Assembly: GCF_014656075.1 (NCBI RefSeq)
Contig: NZ_BNBS01000044.1
Span: forward strand, 1 to 63,883
Length of the DNA stretch: 63,883 nt
Direction of reading: 5' to 3'
DNA from: Streptomyces hydrogenans
Lineage (GTDB): Bacteria; Actinomycetota; Actinomycetes; Streptomycetales; Streptomycetaceae
In this document: piece by piece, positions 24,701 to 33,123 of the stretch
Numbering within the stretch: position 1 is the stretch's first letter
Layout: each line of letters opens with the position of its first letter
The notes under the pieces: model-generated
What the model saw: the letters and a program-made list of their open reading frames with translations, nothing else
What the model was told of the DNA's origin: nothing
The model's database searches: none
Translations under genes and position numbers: made by a program

Positions 24701-26560
24701 CTACTTCACCTCGACGCCGTACCCGCGGACCAGGCCCTCAAGGCCCTGGTCGTAGCCCTGTCCGACCGCGCGGAAGCGCCACAGCGGTCCCCGGCGGTAG
24801 AGCTCGGCGAGGAGCAGAGTGCGCTCGCTGGTGGCGGCGTCGAGGGTGGCCTGCGCCGTGACCGGCGCGTCGCTGCCGGGCGCGAGGGTGATCTGTACGG
24901 CCCCGATGTCGCCGAAGACGGCGGCACCGTCGATGGCGGCGGCGATCGCGACCCGCCGGACCGCCGGCGGCAGGACGGTCAGGTCGACGGTGACGGACTG
25001 CTCGGTAGGGCCGTCGCAGAGGAGCCGGACGGCTCCGTCGGGGCTTTCGGGAGCTCCGTAGAAGACGAAGTCCCCGTCGCAGGAGACCTGCTCGTCCTCG
25101 TCCAGGACGAAGGCCACGACGTCGATCTCGCAGTCCGACTGCCGTGCCCAGGAGGCGCCCAGGTGCCAGCGGCCGTTCGAGGGGAGCGTGGGCAGGTCGA
25201 CGACGCCGCCGCGGGGCAGGACGGCCCCCGCCGTGCCCGTCCGGGCAGGGGCGGCGACCGTCTCGGGAGCGGGGGGCGCGCCCAGCCAGTCCGGCGCGTG
25301 GACCGGCAGCTCCAGCGCCGTGACCCGGGCCATCCGGCGGTCGGTCTCGCCCCCGGGGAGGAGGATGACGTCCGTGACGCTCGCCGAGAGGTTGAGCGCG
25401 GCGGCCCAGCCCCGTTCCACGATCCGCACGCGCGCCGCGGACGCCGCCTCGTGGGTGCCGCCCAGCACCAGGACCCGCCGACGGCGGGGTGCGGCGACGG
25501 CGGGGTGCGTCGGCGCGGACGGGGGCGTGGTGACGGCGGCGGGCGCCGGTTCGGTCCGTGCCGGTACGGGGAACGGCTCGGGTGCCGGTACCTCCGCCGG
25601 AGCTGCCGCGGGCGGTGCGGTCGGCGCGGGGGACTGCTTCACGTGCGGGGTCCCGGGGCGGACGTCTTCCAGGAGCCTGAGGAACGTGTCTTCGTCCAGG
25701 ACCGGTACGCCCTCGGCGGCGGCGCGCCTGGCCTTGGCCGACGCGGAGGCAGCCTCGTTGGTGACGAGGACGCTGGTGTGGCGGCTGACCGACGCCATCA
25801 TGTTCAGTCCCGCGCCGACGGACCGACCGACCAGCTCGGCCCGGGCGGTGGTCGTCTCGCCCGTGATGGCGATCTTCATGCCCTGGACGAGCGGGCCGCC
25901 CGGTTCGAGCCGGCCCGGATTGCGGAAGGCGCACGGGGTCTTCGGCGGGTTCGGCGCGAACTGGGGATCCTGCCGGGGCGGGCAGGGCACCAGGGGGAGC
26001 GGCAGGTCGAGCCGCGCGGCCTCGGCGAGGGAGGCGCGGAAGATCCCGGCCAGGACGCGCGTGTCGTCGAGGGCGTCGTGGGCCCTGGTCTGCGGAACCC
26101 CGTAGTGGGCGGCGAGCGACGCCAGGCTCAGATCGTCGGTGGGCGGTTCGACGCGACGGTTCAGGGCGAGGGTGCACAGGCGCTGGGTGACGGGGAGGCG
26201 CAGCCGCGCGCGGGCGAACTCGTGGGCCAGGAAGTCGTAGTCGAACTGCGCGTTGTGGGCCACCAGGACGCGGTCGCGCAGCAGCGCGCCGACGCGCTCC
26301 GCCACCTGGTCGAAGGTGGGGGCGCCCGCCAGGCGCTCCGGAGTCAGGCCGTGGACGTGGACGGGACCGGGATCGCATCCGGGGTTCACGAGCGTGCTGA
26401 ACTCCCCGGTCTGCGTTCCGTCGGGACCGAAGGTCAGCACCGCGACCGAGAGGATCCGGTCGCGCCGGGGGACCAGCCCGGAGGTCTCCACGTCGACGAG
26501 CGCCCAGTCGTGGGCGTAGTCGGGGCGTGGAACGTCGAGTGCGGGGGCTACGGAAAGCAT
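24701..26560 (-). CDS. DnaQ-type exonuclease / BRCT / TerD fusion protein
   Basis: A 619-residue fusion. Residues 18-185 are a DEDD 3'-5' exonuclease with Asp23 and Glu25 in LVDVETSGL, LVAHNAQFDYDFL and the final AHDALDDTRVLAGI (the DEDDh His and Asp). Residues about 228-300 are a BRCT domain (GMKIAITGETTTARAELVGR...FLRLLEDV). After a Pro-rich linker a second BRCT-like unit (RVLVLGGTHEAASAARVRIVERG) spans about 360-430. The last about 180 residues are a TerD domain (VDLPTLPSNGRWHLGASW, CEIDVVAFVLDEDEQV, DFVFYGAPESPDGAV), the Ca-binding fold of tellurite and stress-resistance proteins. It is convergent with the tpg-like gene 97 bases away. Confidence 0.88.
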   Translation of the reverse strand: MLSVAPALDVPRPDYAHDWALVDVETSGLVPRRDRILSVAVLTFGPDGTQTGEFSTLVNPGCDPGPVHVHGLTPERLAGAPTFDQVAERVGALLRDRVLVAHNAQFDYDFLAHEFARARLRLPVTQRLCTLALNRRVEPPTDDLSLASLAAHYGVPQTRAHDALDDTRVLAGIFRASLAEAARLDLPLPLVPCPPRQDPQFAPNPPKTPCAFRNPGRLEPGGPLVQGMKIAITGETTTARAELVGRSVGAGLNMMASVSRHTSVLVTNEAASASAKARRAAAEGVPVLDEDTFLRLLEDVRPGTPHVKQSPAPTAPPAAAPAEVPAPEPFPVPARTEPAPAAVTTPPSAPTHPAVAAPRRRRVLVLGGTHEAASAARVRIVERGWAAALNLSASVTDVILLPGGETDRRMARVTALELPVHAPDWLGAPPAPETVAAPARTGTAGAVLPRGGVVDLPTLPSNGRWHLGASWARQSDCEIDVVAFVLDEDEQVSCDGDFVFYGAPESPDGAVRLLCDGPTEQSVTVDLTVLPPAVRRVAIAAAIDGAAVFGDIGAVQITLAPGSDAPVTAQATLDAATSERTLLLAELYRRGPLWRFRAVGQGYDQGLEGLVRGYGVEVK

Positions 26561-26856
26561 GACGGTAAGGATGATCCGGACGTGATCACCAGTTCAACCC
26601 GAAGGGCGATTTACATAGATATGCCGTCGCAGAGGCTCGCCCCGGACGGCAGCGCCGGCGAAGGTCCGCCGGGCAGAGCGCGCTCCGGGCAAAGGGGGCC
26701 TCGGACAAGGGGGATCTGGTCAGGGCGGCCTCCAGGGAGGGCGGGCTCCAGGCGAGGCGGGCTCCGGGAGGGTGAAACATTTCCGCGGACTCGGGACGTC
26801 GGAGGTACGAGAGCAAGCGCACCACCTCCCGCACCGCGATCCGAGGATGTCCCTTC

Positions 26857-28002
26857 ATGTTCCTTTCGCTCCCCAGGTCGGCCACGGCCCTCGCCCTCGG
26901 CCTCGCGGCGGTCGTCGCCACCGCCGCGTCGCCCGCCGCCGCCCAGACCGGCACCTGGCGCGACGTCAGCCCGCCGGGCAGTGACGGCAGCGTGCTGTTC
27001 GACGTCGAGACCACGCGCGGGACGACCTGGGCGGTCGGCCTCCGCAGCGACGACACCACCCGCCCGTTCGCGCCGGTGGCCATGCGCTGGACCGGTACCG
27101 GCTGGCAGGCGCCGCCGCAGCCCGCCGACCACGGGCGCCTCGACGAACTCGCGGCCGGCGCGCCGGACGAGGTGTGGGCGGTCGGCACGCGCTACGACGC
27201 CGTGGACGACACGGACTGGGGGCGGGGGAGCGCCCTGCTCCAGCACTGGAACGGCACCGCGTGGACCGAGGTCGCCCTGCCCTTCCCCGAGGGCGCGACC
27301 GATACGTCGCTGTCCGCCGTCGCCGTGGACGAGGGCGGCTCGGTCTGGGTGTACGGCGGCTACACCGACGCGGCCGGACAGTACGTACAGGCCCTGTTCC
27401 GAGGGGACGCTGACGGTGAGGCGGACGCGGACGGGGACGGCGGCTGGACCCGGCTGCCCGGGGACACCGGGCTCAACTGGGTCTCCCAGCTGGAGGCCGG
27501 CCCCGGCGGCGTCCTCCACGCCGTCGGCGACGGCGTCTCCCGCTTCGACGGCACGTCATGGACCAAGCAGAGCCTGCCGCCCACCCTCGACGGGGCGCTC
27601 TTCGACGGCATCCAGACGCGGACGGCCGACGACATCTGGGCCGTCGGCCACATCCGGGACGAGAAGCTGTGGCGCCGCCCGGTCGTCGTTCGCTTCGACG
27701 GTCGGGCGTGGCGCACCGTCCGCACCCCCGCGGAGACCGGCCAGCTGTACGACATCGCCTTCGACGGCTCCGGCCGCCCCGTGGTGGTGGGCGAGACCAT
27801 GAACCCCGAGGTCGACCCGGACGGCAACTACGTCCTCACCCCCGGGCCCCGGGGCTTCCTCACCCGCACCGAGGAACCGCCGGGAGCGGGCTTCCTGTAC
27901 GGCGCCGCGACCGACGCGGCGGGCCGGGTCTGGACCGTCGGCGGCACGGCCGGCGCGGAGGGCGGCATCTCCCCGGGGGCGTACGCGGGCATCCGCCGCT
28001 GA
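26857..28002 (+). CDS. Secreted beta-propeller-like protein
   Basis: A 381-residue protein with a Sec signal peptide (residues 1-29, ending ASPAAAQ). The mature part contains repeated blocks of the type WAVGTR, VWVYGGYTD, IWAVGHIRD and VWTVGGTAG, each followed by a WNGTAWTEV-like strand, consistent with a five- to seven-bladed propeller. No catalytic residues are obvious. Such proteins are frequent in Streptomyces secretomes with unknown roles. It has a private upstream region of 296 bases containing GGGCGGGCTCC-like short repeats; ATG 26857 is preceded by GAGGATG. Confidence 0.82.
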   Translation: MFLSLPRSATALALGLAAVVATAASPAAAQTGTWRDVSPPGSDGSVLFDVETTRGTTWAVGLRSDDTTRPFAPVAMRWTGTGWQAPPQPADHGRLDELAAGAPDEVWAVGTRYDAVDDTDWGRGSALLQHWNGTAWTEVALPFPEGATDTSLSAVAVDEGGSVWVYGGYTDAAGQYVQALFRGDADGEADADGDGGWTRLPGDTGLNWVSQLEAGPGGVLHAVGDGVSRFDGTSWTKQSLPPTLDGALFDGIQTRTADDIWAVGHIRDEKLWRRPVVVRFDGRAWRTVRTPAETGQLYDIAFDGSGRPVVVGETMNPEVDPDGNYVLTPGPRGFLTRTEEPPGAGFLYGAATDAAGRVWTVGGTAGAEGGISPGAYAGIRR

Positions 28003-28306
28003 ACCGCCGGAACCCTGAACGGACCGACGCCGTCCGTGCCACGGCACGACGAGGCCCCTGGGCAGCCGCCGCCGGTGTCCCCGGGGCCCGCGGGGCGGGT
28101 GTCGTGAGCGCGATGACAGCCGGCAGCACCGCGCTCGCCGGCGTGAGCGGCCTCAACGCCGCCATGCGCCGGAGTATGCTCGCTCGCCGGCCCGACCTGC
28201 GGCCCGTACCGACGCGGCGACCGTGATGTGGGGGCGGCATCCCTTCCGTTCGCCCCAGGGGGCAGTATGGGGCCGATGTCGTCTCGCGCGGTGGGTGGAG
28301 GTCGGT
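28003..28306. other. Intergenic region, no gene seen
   Basis: This 304-base gap lies between the propeller gene and the small membrane protein gene. It has Ala/Gly/Pro-like coding composition in several frames but no start with a ribosome site and no family signature. No palindrome longer than 6 bp arms and no convincing promoter was found. Confidence 0.4.
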
Positions 28307-28483
28307 GTGACGGAGGGCGAACGCGACGCGGTGCGTTTCCAGCACGTCCTGGAGCGCAGCCGGAGGGCCGAGCGCGTGGGGTGGTCGGCCATCGGCGTGG
28401 TCGTGGGACTGGGGGTCCTGGCAGCTCTCGCGGTACTCGTGGTGGTCGTGCTGTTCGTCGTCGCGGCGGTCAGTGTGAACTGA
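28307..28483 (+). CDS. Small single-span membrane protein
   Basis: A 58-residue protein starting at GTG 28307, with GGAGG exactly 5 bases upstream. A charged N-terminal half (TEGERDAVRFQHVLERSRRAERVG) precedes one long hydrophobic helix (about residues 29-55, rich in Val, Leu, Ala). It would sit in the membrane with its charged end inside the cell. No family is recognised. The 3' end overlaps the convergent GNAT gene by 14 bases. Confidence 0.6.
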   Translation: MTEGERDAVRFQHVLERSRRAERVGWSAIGVVVGLGVLAALAVLVVVVLFVVAAVSVN

Positions 28484-28958
28484 GTGCCGTCGGATTCCGG
28501 AGCCAGACGTAGTCGACCGGCTGTGCCGTGTTCCAGCTCGCGGCGAGGCCGGCGTCGACGGTGACGAATCCGGCGCCCCGATAGCAGGCCAGAGCGGGCT
28601 CGTTGTCGGGGCGCACGCGCAGGAAGACGTCGCGGAATCCCGCCGCGAGCGCCCGCCCGAGGAGCTCTCGCACCAGAATCCGGCCGATGCCCCTTCCGCG
28701 TGCGCCGGGGGCCACGATGATCCGGGCGAGCTCGGCCTCGTCCTCCTCGTCGTCGAGCCACACCTCCCCGTATCCGAGGACGGTCCCGTCCTCGACGAGC
28801 ACGTGCGCCCGGACGTCGTCGTCCTCCTGCCAGGCGGCGACCGTGCGCGCGGTGACGGGGAACTCCCGCCGCCCGCACCACCGGACGACTTCGTCGGCAT
28901 GGGCGGGCCACTCCGCCACGAGGGAGGCGTGAGCGGCCGTGAAGGGGAGGAGGTCCAT
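28470..28958 (-). CDS. GNAT-family N-acetyltransferase
   Basis: A 162-residue GNAT protein. DLLPFTAAHASLVAEW opens the fold, ELARIIVAPGARGRGIGRILVREL carries the acetyl-CoA loop (ARGRGIGRI) and FLRVRPDNEPALACYRGAGFVTV is the typical motif B of RimI-like members. Target unknown. ATG 28958 is chosen; an upstream ATG (29048) would add 30 residues of unlikely composition. Confidence 0.85.
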   Translation of the reverse strand: MDLLPFTAAHASLVAEWPAHADEVVRWCGRREFPVTARTVAAWQEDDDVRAHVLVEDGTVLGYGEVWLDDEEDEAELARIIVAPGARGRGIGRILVRELLGRALAAGFRDVFLRVRPDNEPALACYRGAGFVTVDAGLAASWNTAQPVDYVWLRNPTALSSH

Positions 28959-29124
28959 GCGTGTCGGTCCGTCCGTGAGCGTGAGGCGAGCGGGAGAGCG
29001 CCCTTCAGCATCCCGGGAGTCCGGCGCTCGACGCACCTCCGTTTTCACCGGCGCTTTCGCGTACCTGGTGCGACAGGCGCTCGACGTATCCCCGTTTCGG
29101 CCGGCGCCTCCCGGCGCTCGTCCC

Positions 29125-29757
29125 TCAGGCGGTGCGCTTCACGTGGTGGACCAGCCACGTCATCAGGGCGTCCAGGTCGGCCGTGGCGGCGAGGACCCGG
29201 TCGACCGCCTCGGGGGTGTGCAGCCACTCCTCGCAGCCCAGGGTGCGGGCGGCGACGAGTGAGCGGTGGCGCAGCAGGGCCGCGCGGGGGTGGTCGGCAG
29301 GGTAGCCGCGCGGGGGGCGTTTCATGACGTCCCCGGAGATGTCGTAGCCCTTCCCGCGTACGTCCTCGACGAGGGCGGTCAGTTCGCGGCCGCTGCGCTC
29401 GGAGGCCACGGCTCTGCGGAACGAGTCCACCTGGCCGGGATCGGGGTACCACCAGGCGCCCTGGATCCGCAGGCCGTCCAGGGAGAACCGGAGACCGATC
29501 TCGATCTTGCGGCCGAGCCGGATCACCGCGCTCTGGTTCTGCCACCACCAGGAGCCGGTGCGGTAGTGCCACACGGAGAAGTCCTCGTACCGGGGGTCGG
29601 CGTCCGCGATGTCGCCGAGCAGGGCGATCATGGGCTGCCGGACGAGTCGTTCGCGGTCCGCGCGGCAGTGCTCGCGGACCGCGCGGGGCGGTTCGCCCTG
29701 GAGCTGCCACAGGACGTCCATGGCCTGCTCGGGCCAGCCGGTGAACTGTCCTCGCAT
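29125..29757 (-). CDS. DUF2461 family protein
   Basis: A 210-residue protein with the plan of DUF2461 (YtxK/TIGR02453-like) proteins: FTGWPEQAMDVLWQLQGEPP at the start, a central IGLRFSLDGLRIQGAWWYPDPGQVDSFRRAV, and late KGYDISGDVMKRPPRGYPADHPRAALLRHRSLVA. The function of the family is unknown. It lies alone between the GNAT gene and the monooxygenase, all on the minus strand, with gaps of about 165 and 130 bases. Confidence 0.82.
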   Translation of the reverse strand: MRGQFTGWPEQAMDVLWQLQGEPPRAVREHCRADRERLVRQPMIALLGDIADADPRYEDFSVWHYRTGSWWWQNQSAVIRLGRKIEIGLRFSLDGLRIQGAWWYPDPGQVDSFRRAVASERSGRELTALVEDVRGKGYDISGDVMKRPPRGYPADHPRAALLRHRSLVAARTLGCEEWLHTPEAVDRVLAATADLDALMTWLVHHVKRTA

Positions 29758-29888
29758 GCGCGCAGGATAGCCCGTGCGGGGGAGCGGCCGGACCCCTGCC
29801 GTCCGCTCCCCGCGTGCGCGGGTGGTTTCCCTCGGCGGCCGCCGCCGTCCCCGGGGCGTCGACGGCCCGCCACCGTGGTCCAAGGCGT

Positions 29889-31007
29889 TCAGGAGGGCTG
29901 GACGTGGTCGAAGACGGCGAGGGCTTCGGCGGGGTCCGGGCTGACGAGGCGTTCCAGGCCGGCCGCCGTGATGCTCGCCCATCTGCCGGCCCGTTCCCAC
30001 ATCCGTACCTCGAAGGCGCGGACGGCCCCGTCGAGGTCTCCGTCGCCGGTGGCGATGGCCTCGGCGAGTTCGGCGCCCTCCAGCATCGCGAGGTTCGCGC
30101 CGGCCCCCAACGGAGGCATCAGGTGGGCGGCGTCGCCCAGGAGCGTCACGCCGGGGACGTGGCTCCAGGTGTGGGACACCGGCAGGACGTACAGGGGGCG
30201 GTGGACGAAGGCGGTGGTGTGGCGGAGGAGGTCGAGGACGGGGTCGGCCCAGCCGTCGAACCGCTTCAGGAGGCTCGACCGCACGGCTTCGGCGTCGGCC
30301 AGGTCCAGGCCCGCGTGCCAGTCCAGCGGTGCGCGGAACTGGGCGTACACCTTCACGTGGCCGCCGCTGTTGCGCTGCGCGACGAGGGCGCGGTTCACCC
30401 CGTACACCGCCACGGAGCCGTCGCCGATCAGCCGGGCGAGGCCGGGGTGGCGGTCGTCGACGTCGTCGAGGGAGGACTCGACGTAGGTGACGCCGGTGTA
30501 GTGCGGCGTCGCCGAGGAGACGCTCGGGCGGGTCCGGGACCAGGCGCCGTCCGCGCCGACCACGAGGTCGAACGTCTCCTGCCGTCCGTCCGCGCAGTGG
30601 ACGACGGCGCCCTCCCGGGCGCCCGGTACCACCCGCGTCACGTTCCGCCCCCACCGGACGTCGAGGGGGCCGAGCAGCAGGTCGCGGAGGTGCCCGCGGT
30701 CGATCTCGGGGTTGGCCCGGTCGTCCGGGCGGGGGCGCCAGTCGCGCAGGACGGTGCCGTCCGGGTCCAGGATGCGCATGGCCTGGCCCTCGGGGCGGGA
30801 CAGCGCCCGGAACCCGGGCAGCAGTCCCGCCTTGTCCAGGGCGAGCTGGCCCATGCCCTCCTGAAGGTCCAGCGTGCCGCCCGGGGGACGGGCGTCGGGG
30901 CCGGGATCGCGTTCGAGGACGGTGACGGGGTGGCCGTGGCGGTGCAGGACGCGGGCGAAGGCGAGGCCCCCCGGCCCGCTCCCCACCACAGCGATACGAT
31001 GTCTCAT
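29889..31007 (-). CDS. FAD-dependent aromatic-type monooxygenase (TetX/PHBH-like)
   Basis: A 372-residue flavoprotein monooxygenase. IAVVGSGPGGLAFARVL at residue 5 binds the FAD adenine part, FDLVVGADGAWSRTR is the DG motif shared by NAD(P)H and FAD contacts, and VTLLGDAAHLMPPLGAGANLAMLEGAELA is the GD motif. This fits single-component group A hydroxylases, including tetracycline-inactivating TetX. The substrate is unknown. The ATG at 31007 lies one base inside a divergent inverted repeat, and no ribosome site is at a normal distance, so the message may be leaderless (TACAGT about 8 bases upstream). The divergent TetR gene is its likely regulator. Confidence 0.87.
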   Translation of the reverse strand: MRHRIAVVGSGPGGLAFARVLHRHGHPVTVLERDPGPDARPPGGTLDLQEGMGQLALDKAGLLPGFRALSRPEGQAMRILDPDGTVLRDWRPRPDDRANPEIDRGHLRDLLLGPLDVRWGRNVTRVVPGAREGAVVHCADGRQETFDLVVGADGAWSRTRPSVSSATPHYTGVTYVESSLDDVDDRHPGLARLIGDGSVAVYGVNRALVAQRNSGGHVKVYAQFRAPLDWHAGLDLADAEAVRSSLLKRFDGWADPVLDLLRHTTAFVHRPLYVLPVSHTWSHVPGVTLLGDAAHLMPPLGAGANLAMLEGAELAEAIATGDGDLDGAVRAFEVRMWERAGRWASITAAGLERLVSPDPAEALAVFDHVQPS

Positions 31008-31008
31008 G

Positions 31009-31043
31009 GCGATACACTGTATTGCCTCCCTACGGTGTATCGC
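31009..31043. promoter_or_regulatory. TetR operator between monooxygenase and tetR
   Basis: GCGATACAC (31009-31017) and GTGTATCGC (31035-31043) form a perfect 9-bp inverted repeat with a 17-base spacer. It lies in the 58-base gap between the divergent monooxygenase and tetR genes, so one bound repressor could block both. Clear -35 elements were not found. Confidence 0.72.
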
Positions 31044-31065
31044 GGCAGAACGGTGAGAGACGACC

Positions 31066-31758
31066 ATGACTGTGTGGGACCGGCCCGAGCCCCCGCCTTC
31101 CCCCGCCCCGCTCGACCGGGAGCGGATCGTCGCCGCGGCCGTCGCGCTGGCCGACGAGAGCGGACTGGACGGGGTGTCGCTGCGCAAGGTCGCCGGCCGG
31201 CTGAACGCGGGCCCGATGCGGCTCTACGGCTACATCGCCACCAAACAGGAGCTGTTCGACCTCATGGTGGACGAGGTCTACGCAGAGATCCTCCCCGAGG
31301 AGCGGCCCGACGACTGGCGTGAGGCGCTGAGCACCCTCGCCCACCGCACCCGGCACGCCGCCCTCCGGCACCCATGGCTGGCCGACCTGCTGGGCGGCCG
31401 CCCGGCCTTGGGGCCGAACGCCCTCTCCGTGGGCGAGGCCACGCTGGCCGCCCTCGACGGCCTCGCCGACATCGACACCGCCCTGCGCGCGGTGGAGACC
31501 GTCAGCGCCTACTTCACCGGCGCGATCCGACGCGAGATCGCGAACCTGCGGGCCGAGCGCGCCACGGGCCTGTCCCGGCACGACTGGCAGCGCGCCCACG
31601 GCCCGCAGCTGACGAAGACGCTCGCCACCGGCCGCTTCCCGGCACTGACCAAGGCCGTGTACGGCGGCACCGACGTGGACCCCGAGACGACCTTCACGAC
31701 CGGCCTGGAGTGGGTCCTCGACGCCGTGGCCACCAAGCTGACCCCGCCACCGGAATGA
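31066..31758 (+). CDS. TetR-family repressor with TetR_C-type ligand domain
   Basis: A 230-residue regulator resembling classical TetR class proteins. The HTH is VSLRKVAGRLNAGPMRLYGYIATKQELFDLM (about 40-70), and the C-terminal domain is of the tetracycline-repressor C-type (WREALSTLAHRTRHAALRHPWLADLLGG; AYFTGAIRREIANL). It is divergent from the flavin monooxygenase with a palindromic operator between them. This pairing resembles tetR/tetX-like and other drug-responsive pairs; the ligand is unknown. Confidence 0.88.
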   Translation: MTVWDRPEPPPSPAPLDRERIVAAAVALADESGLDGVSLRKVAGRLNAGPMRLYGYIATKQELFDLMVDEVYAEILPEERPDDWREALSTLAHRTRHAALRHPWLADLLGGRPALGPNALSVGEATLAALDGLADIDTALRAVETVSAYFTGAIRREIANLRAERATGLSRHDWQRAHGPQLTKTLATGRFPALTKAVYGGTDVDPETTFTTGLEWVLDAVATKLTPPPE

Positions 31759-31772
31759 CCCACCGGTCGGCA

Positions 31773-31915
31773 CGGAGCACGAACGAGGCCGGCGCCGACA
31801 CGTAAGCAGCCCGCGCCGGACGGAGCACGAACGAGGCCGACGTCGCACGTAAGCAGCCCGCGTCGGCCGAAGCCCGCGTCGGCCGAAGCCCGCGTCGGCC
31901 GAAGCCCGCGCCGGC
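31773..31915. repeat. Nested tandem repeats in an intergenic region
   Basis: Two copies of a 47-48-base unit beginning CGGAGCACGAACGAGGCCG (31773-31820 and 31821-31867) are followed directly by three tandem copies of the 16-mer CGAAGCCCGCGTCGGC (31868-31915, the last with one change). The second unit ends in the same CCCGCGTCGGC that the 16-mers repeat, so the array appears to have grown by slippage. No coding role was found. Confidence 0.85.
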
Positions 31916-32024
31916 CGGGGCACGACCGTCTCCGACCGGCCGGTCGAGATGACGCGGAGGGCTCTCCATGCCGGTGTTCCCTCGCCCTCTCGCCGCAACA
32001 GGCATGCCGTTAAGGTCTCGTGGG

Positions 32025-33116
32025 GTGAACAAGGACGATTCTGGGCTGACCGAGACAGTGGCCGCGGCGCTGGGCGGCGAACGGGCTGCCGCCCTGACGG
32101 CACTCGCCGGGCGCGTGGCCGAACTCCGCGACATGAGCGAGGACGCGGCGACCACCGACGTGCTGCTGGTGCCTCTTGACGGCCGGGCCGCACAGCGGTG
32201 GGAGCGGATGGCTCAGCCCGACGAGCGCTGGGTCTACCTGCGTTCCGGCGACGGCACGAGCGTCCTCGCGGTGGACGAGGCGTCCGAAGCCGGGTTGCGG
32301 GAGCCGGCGGCGGCCGTCGTCTACCCCGAGCTGCACATGCGCATGGTCAGCTGGTGGCTCGTCCACGCCTGGCGCAGCGCCGATCTGCTCGAGGACACCC
32401 TGGAGAGCCTGACCCGGTGGCGCATCACCTCGGGCGCCGTCACGGCCCGGGCGGTCATCGAGGAGGCGGGCTCACTCGTCGACGAGGGGAACGCCCTGAC
32501 CCAGGCGTGGCGGACCGGCAAGGCAGCAGCCGTCGACGACGACGTGAAACGTCCCGTGCTGGTCCGCGAGGCCCTCGGTCCGGTCCTGCTGAAAGCCGCG
32601 CTCGGCTCCCGGATGAAGGGCAGCCACGACAAGCTCCAGGCCACCAACGTCCTGACCCTCCTCAAGAAGCTGACCAGGGCGACGGGCGAGGCGAGGTTCC
32701 CGGAGTGGTACGACCTGCTCTCGGACGCCGCGCACCCCGCCTTCGGCGCGAGGATCGCCCTCGCCGCACCTCCGCTGGCGCACCCCTCGGAAGCCGTCAC
32801 GGTGCGCACCTACGCCCGAGCCCCCATGGCCCTCGACGACGGACGCTCCCGTCGGCCCCTGGAACCGACCGTCGCCCTCGCGGTGGCCGACGCCGTGATC
32901 GCCGCGGGGACGCACCTGCTGGACGCTCTTGAGGACGGTCTGGCCGTCGTGGACGACTTCGGCCTGACGACAGCCGCGGCCACCCTCACGCGCCGGACCT
33001 ACTGGCGCGACTTCCAGCCCGTACGGGGAAGCCGCGCCTGCCCCTGCGGCCGGGGCAAGTGGTCCGCCTGCGGTCACCGCTGGGGGCAGGAGACTCCCGC
33101 ACGCGCCCTCTCCTGA
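32025..33116 (+). CDS. Hypothetical protein with C-terminal SEC-C-like zinc motif
   Basis: A 363-residue protein. The last 35 residues contain RACPCGRGKWSACGHRWG, a Cys-x-Cys-x8-Cys-x-His arrangement like the SEC-C zinc motif at the end of SecA and of many uncharacterised proteins. The remainder is helical and includes SWWLVHAWRSADLLEDTLESL and LLKKLTRATGEARFPEWYDLLSDAAHP, which suggests a compact enzyme-like or scaffold domain, but no family was recognised. GTG 32025 has AAGG 9 bases upstream; ATG 32004 is an alternative. The gene stands alone between tandem repeats and a convergent membrane protein. Confidence 0.72.
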   Translation: MNKDDSGLTETVAAALGGERAAALTALAGRVAELRDMSEDAATTDVLLVPLDGRAAQRWERMAQPDERWVYLRSGDGTSVLAVDEASEAGLREPAAAVVYPELHMRMVSWWLVHAWRSADLLEDTLESLTRWRITSGAVTARAVIEEAGSLVDEGNALTQAWRTGKAAAVDDDVKRPVLVREALGPVLLKAALGSRMKGSHDKLQATNVLTLLKKLTRATGEARFPEWYDLLSDAAHPAFGARIALAAPPLAHPSEAVTVRTYARAPMALDDGRSRRPLEPTVALAVADAVIAAGTHLLDALEDGLAVVDDFGLTTAAATLTRRTYWRDFQPVRGSRACPCGRGKWSACGHRWGQETPARALS

Positions 33117-33123
33117 CCGCGTC

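Noticed and set aside
29758..31017. Long frame continuing upstream from the DUF2461 gene
   Set aside because: It covers the monooxygenase in another frame with high Arg/Pro content and has no family signature; the gene starts at ATG 29757.
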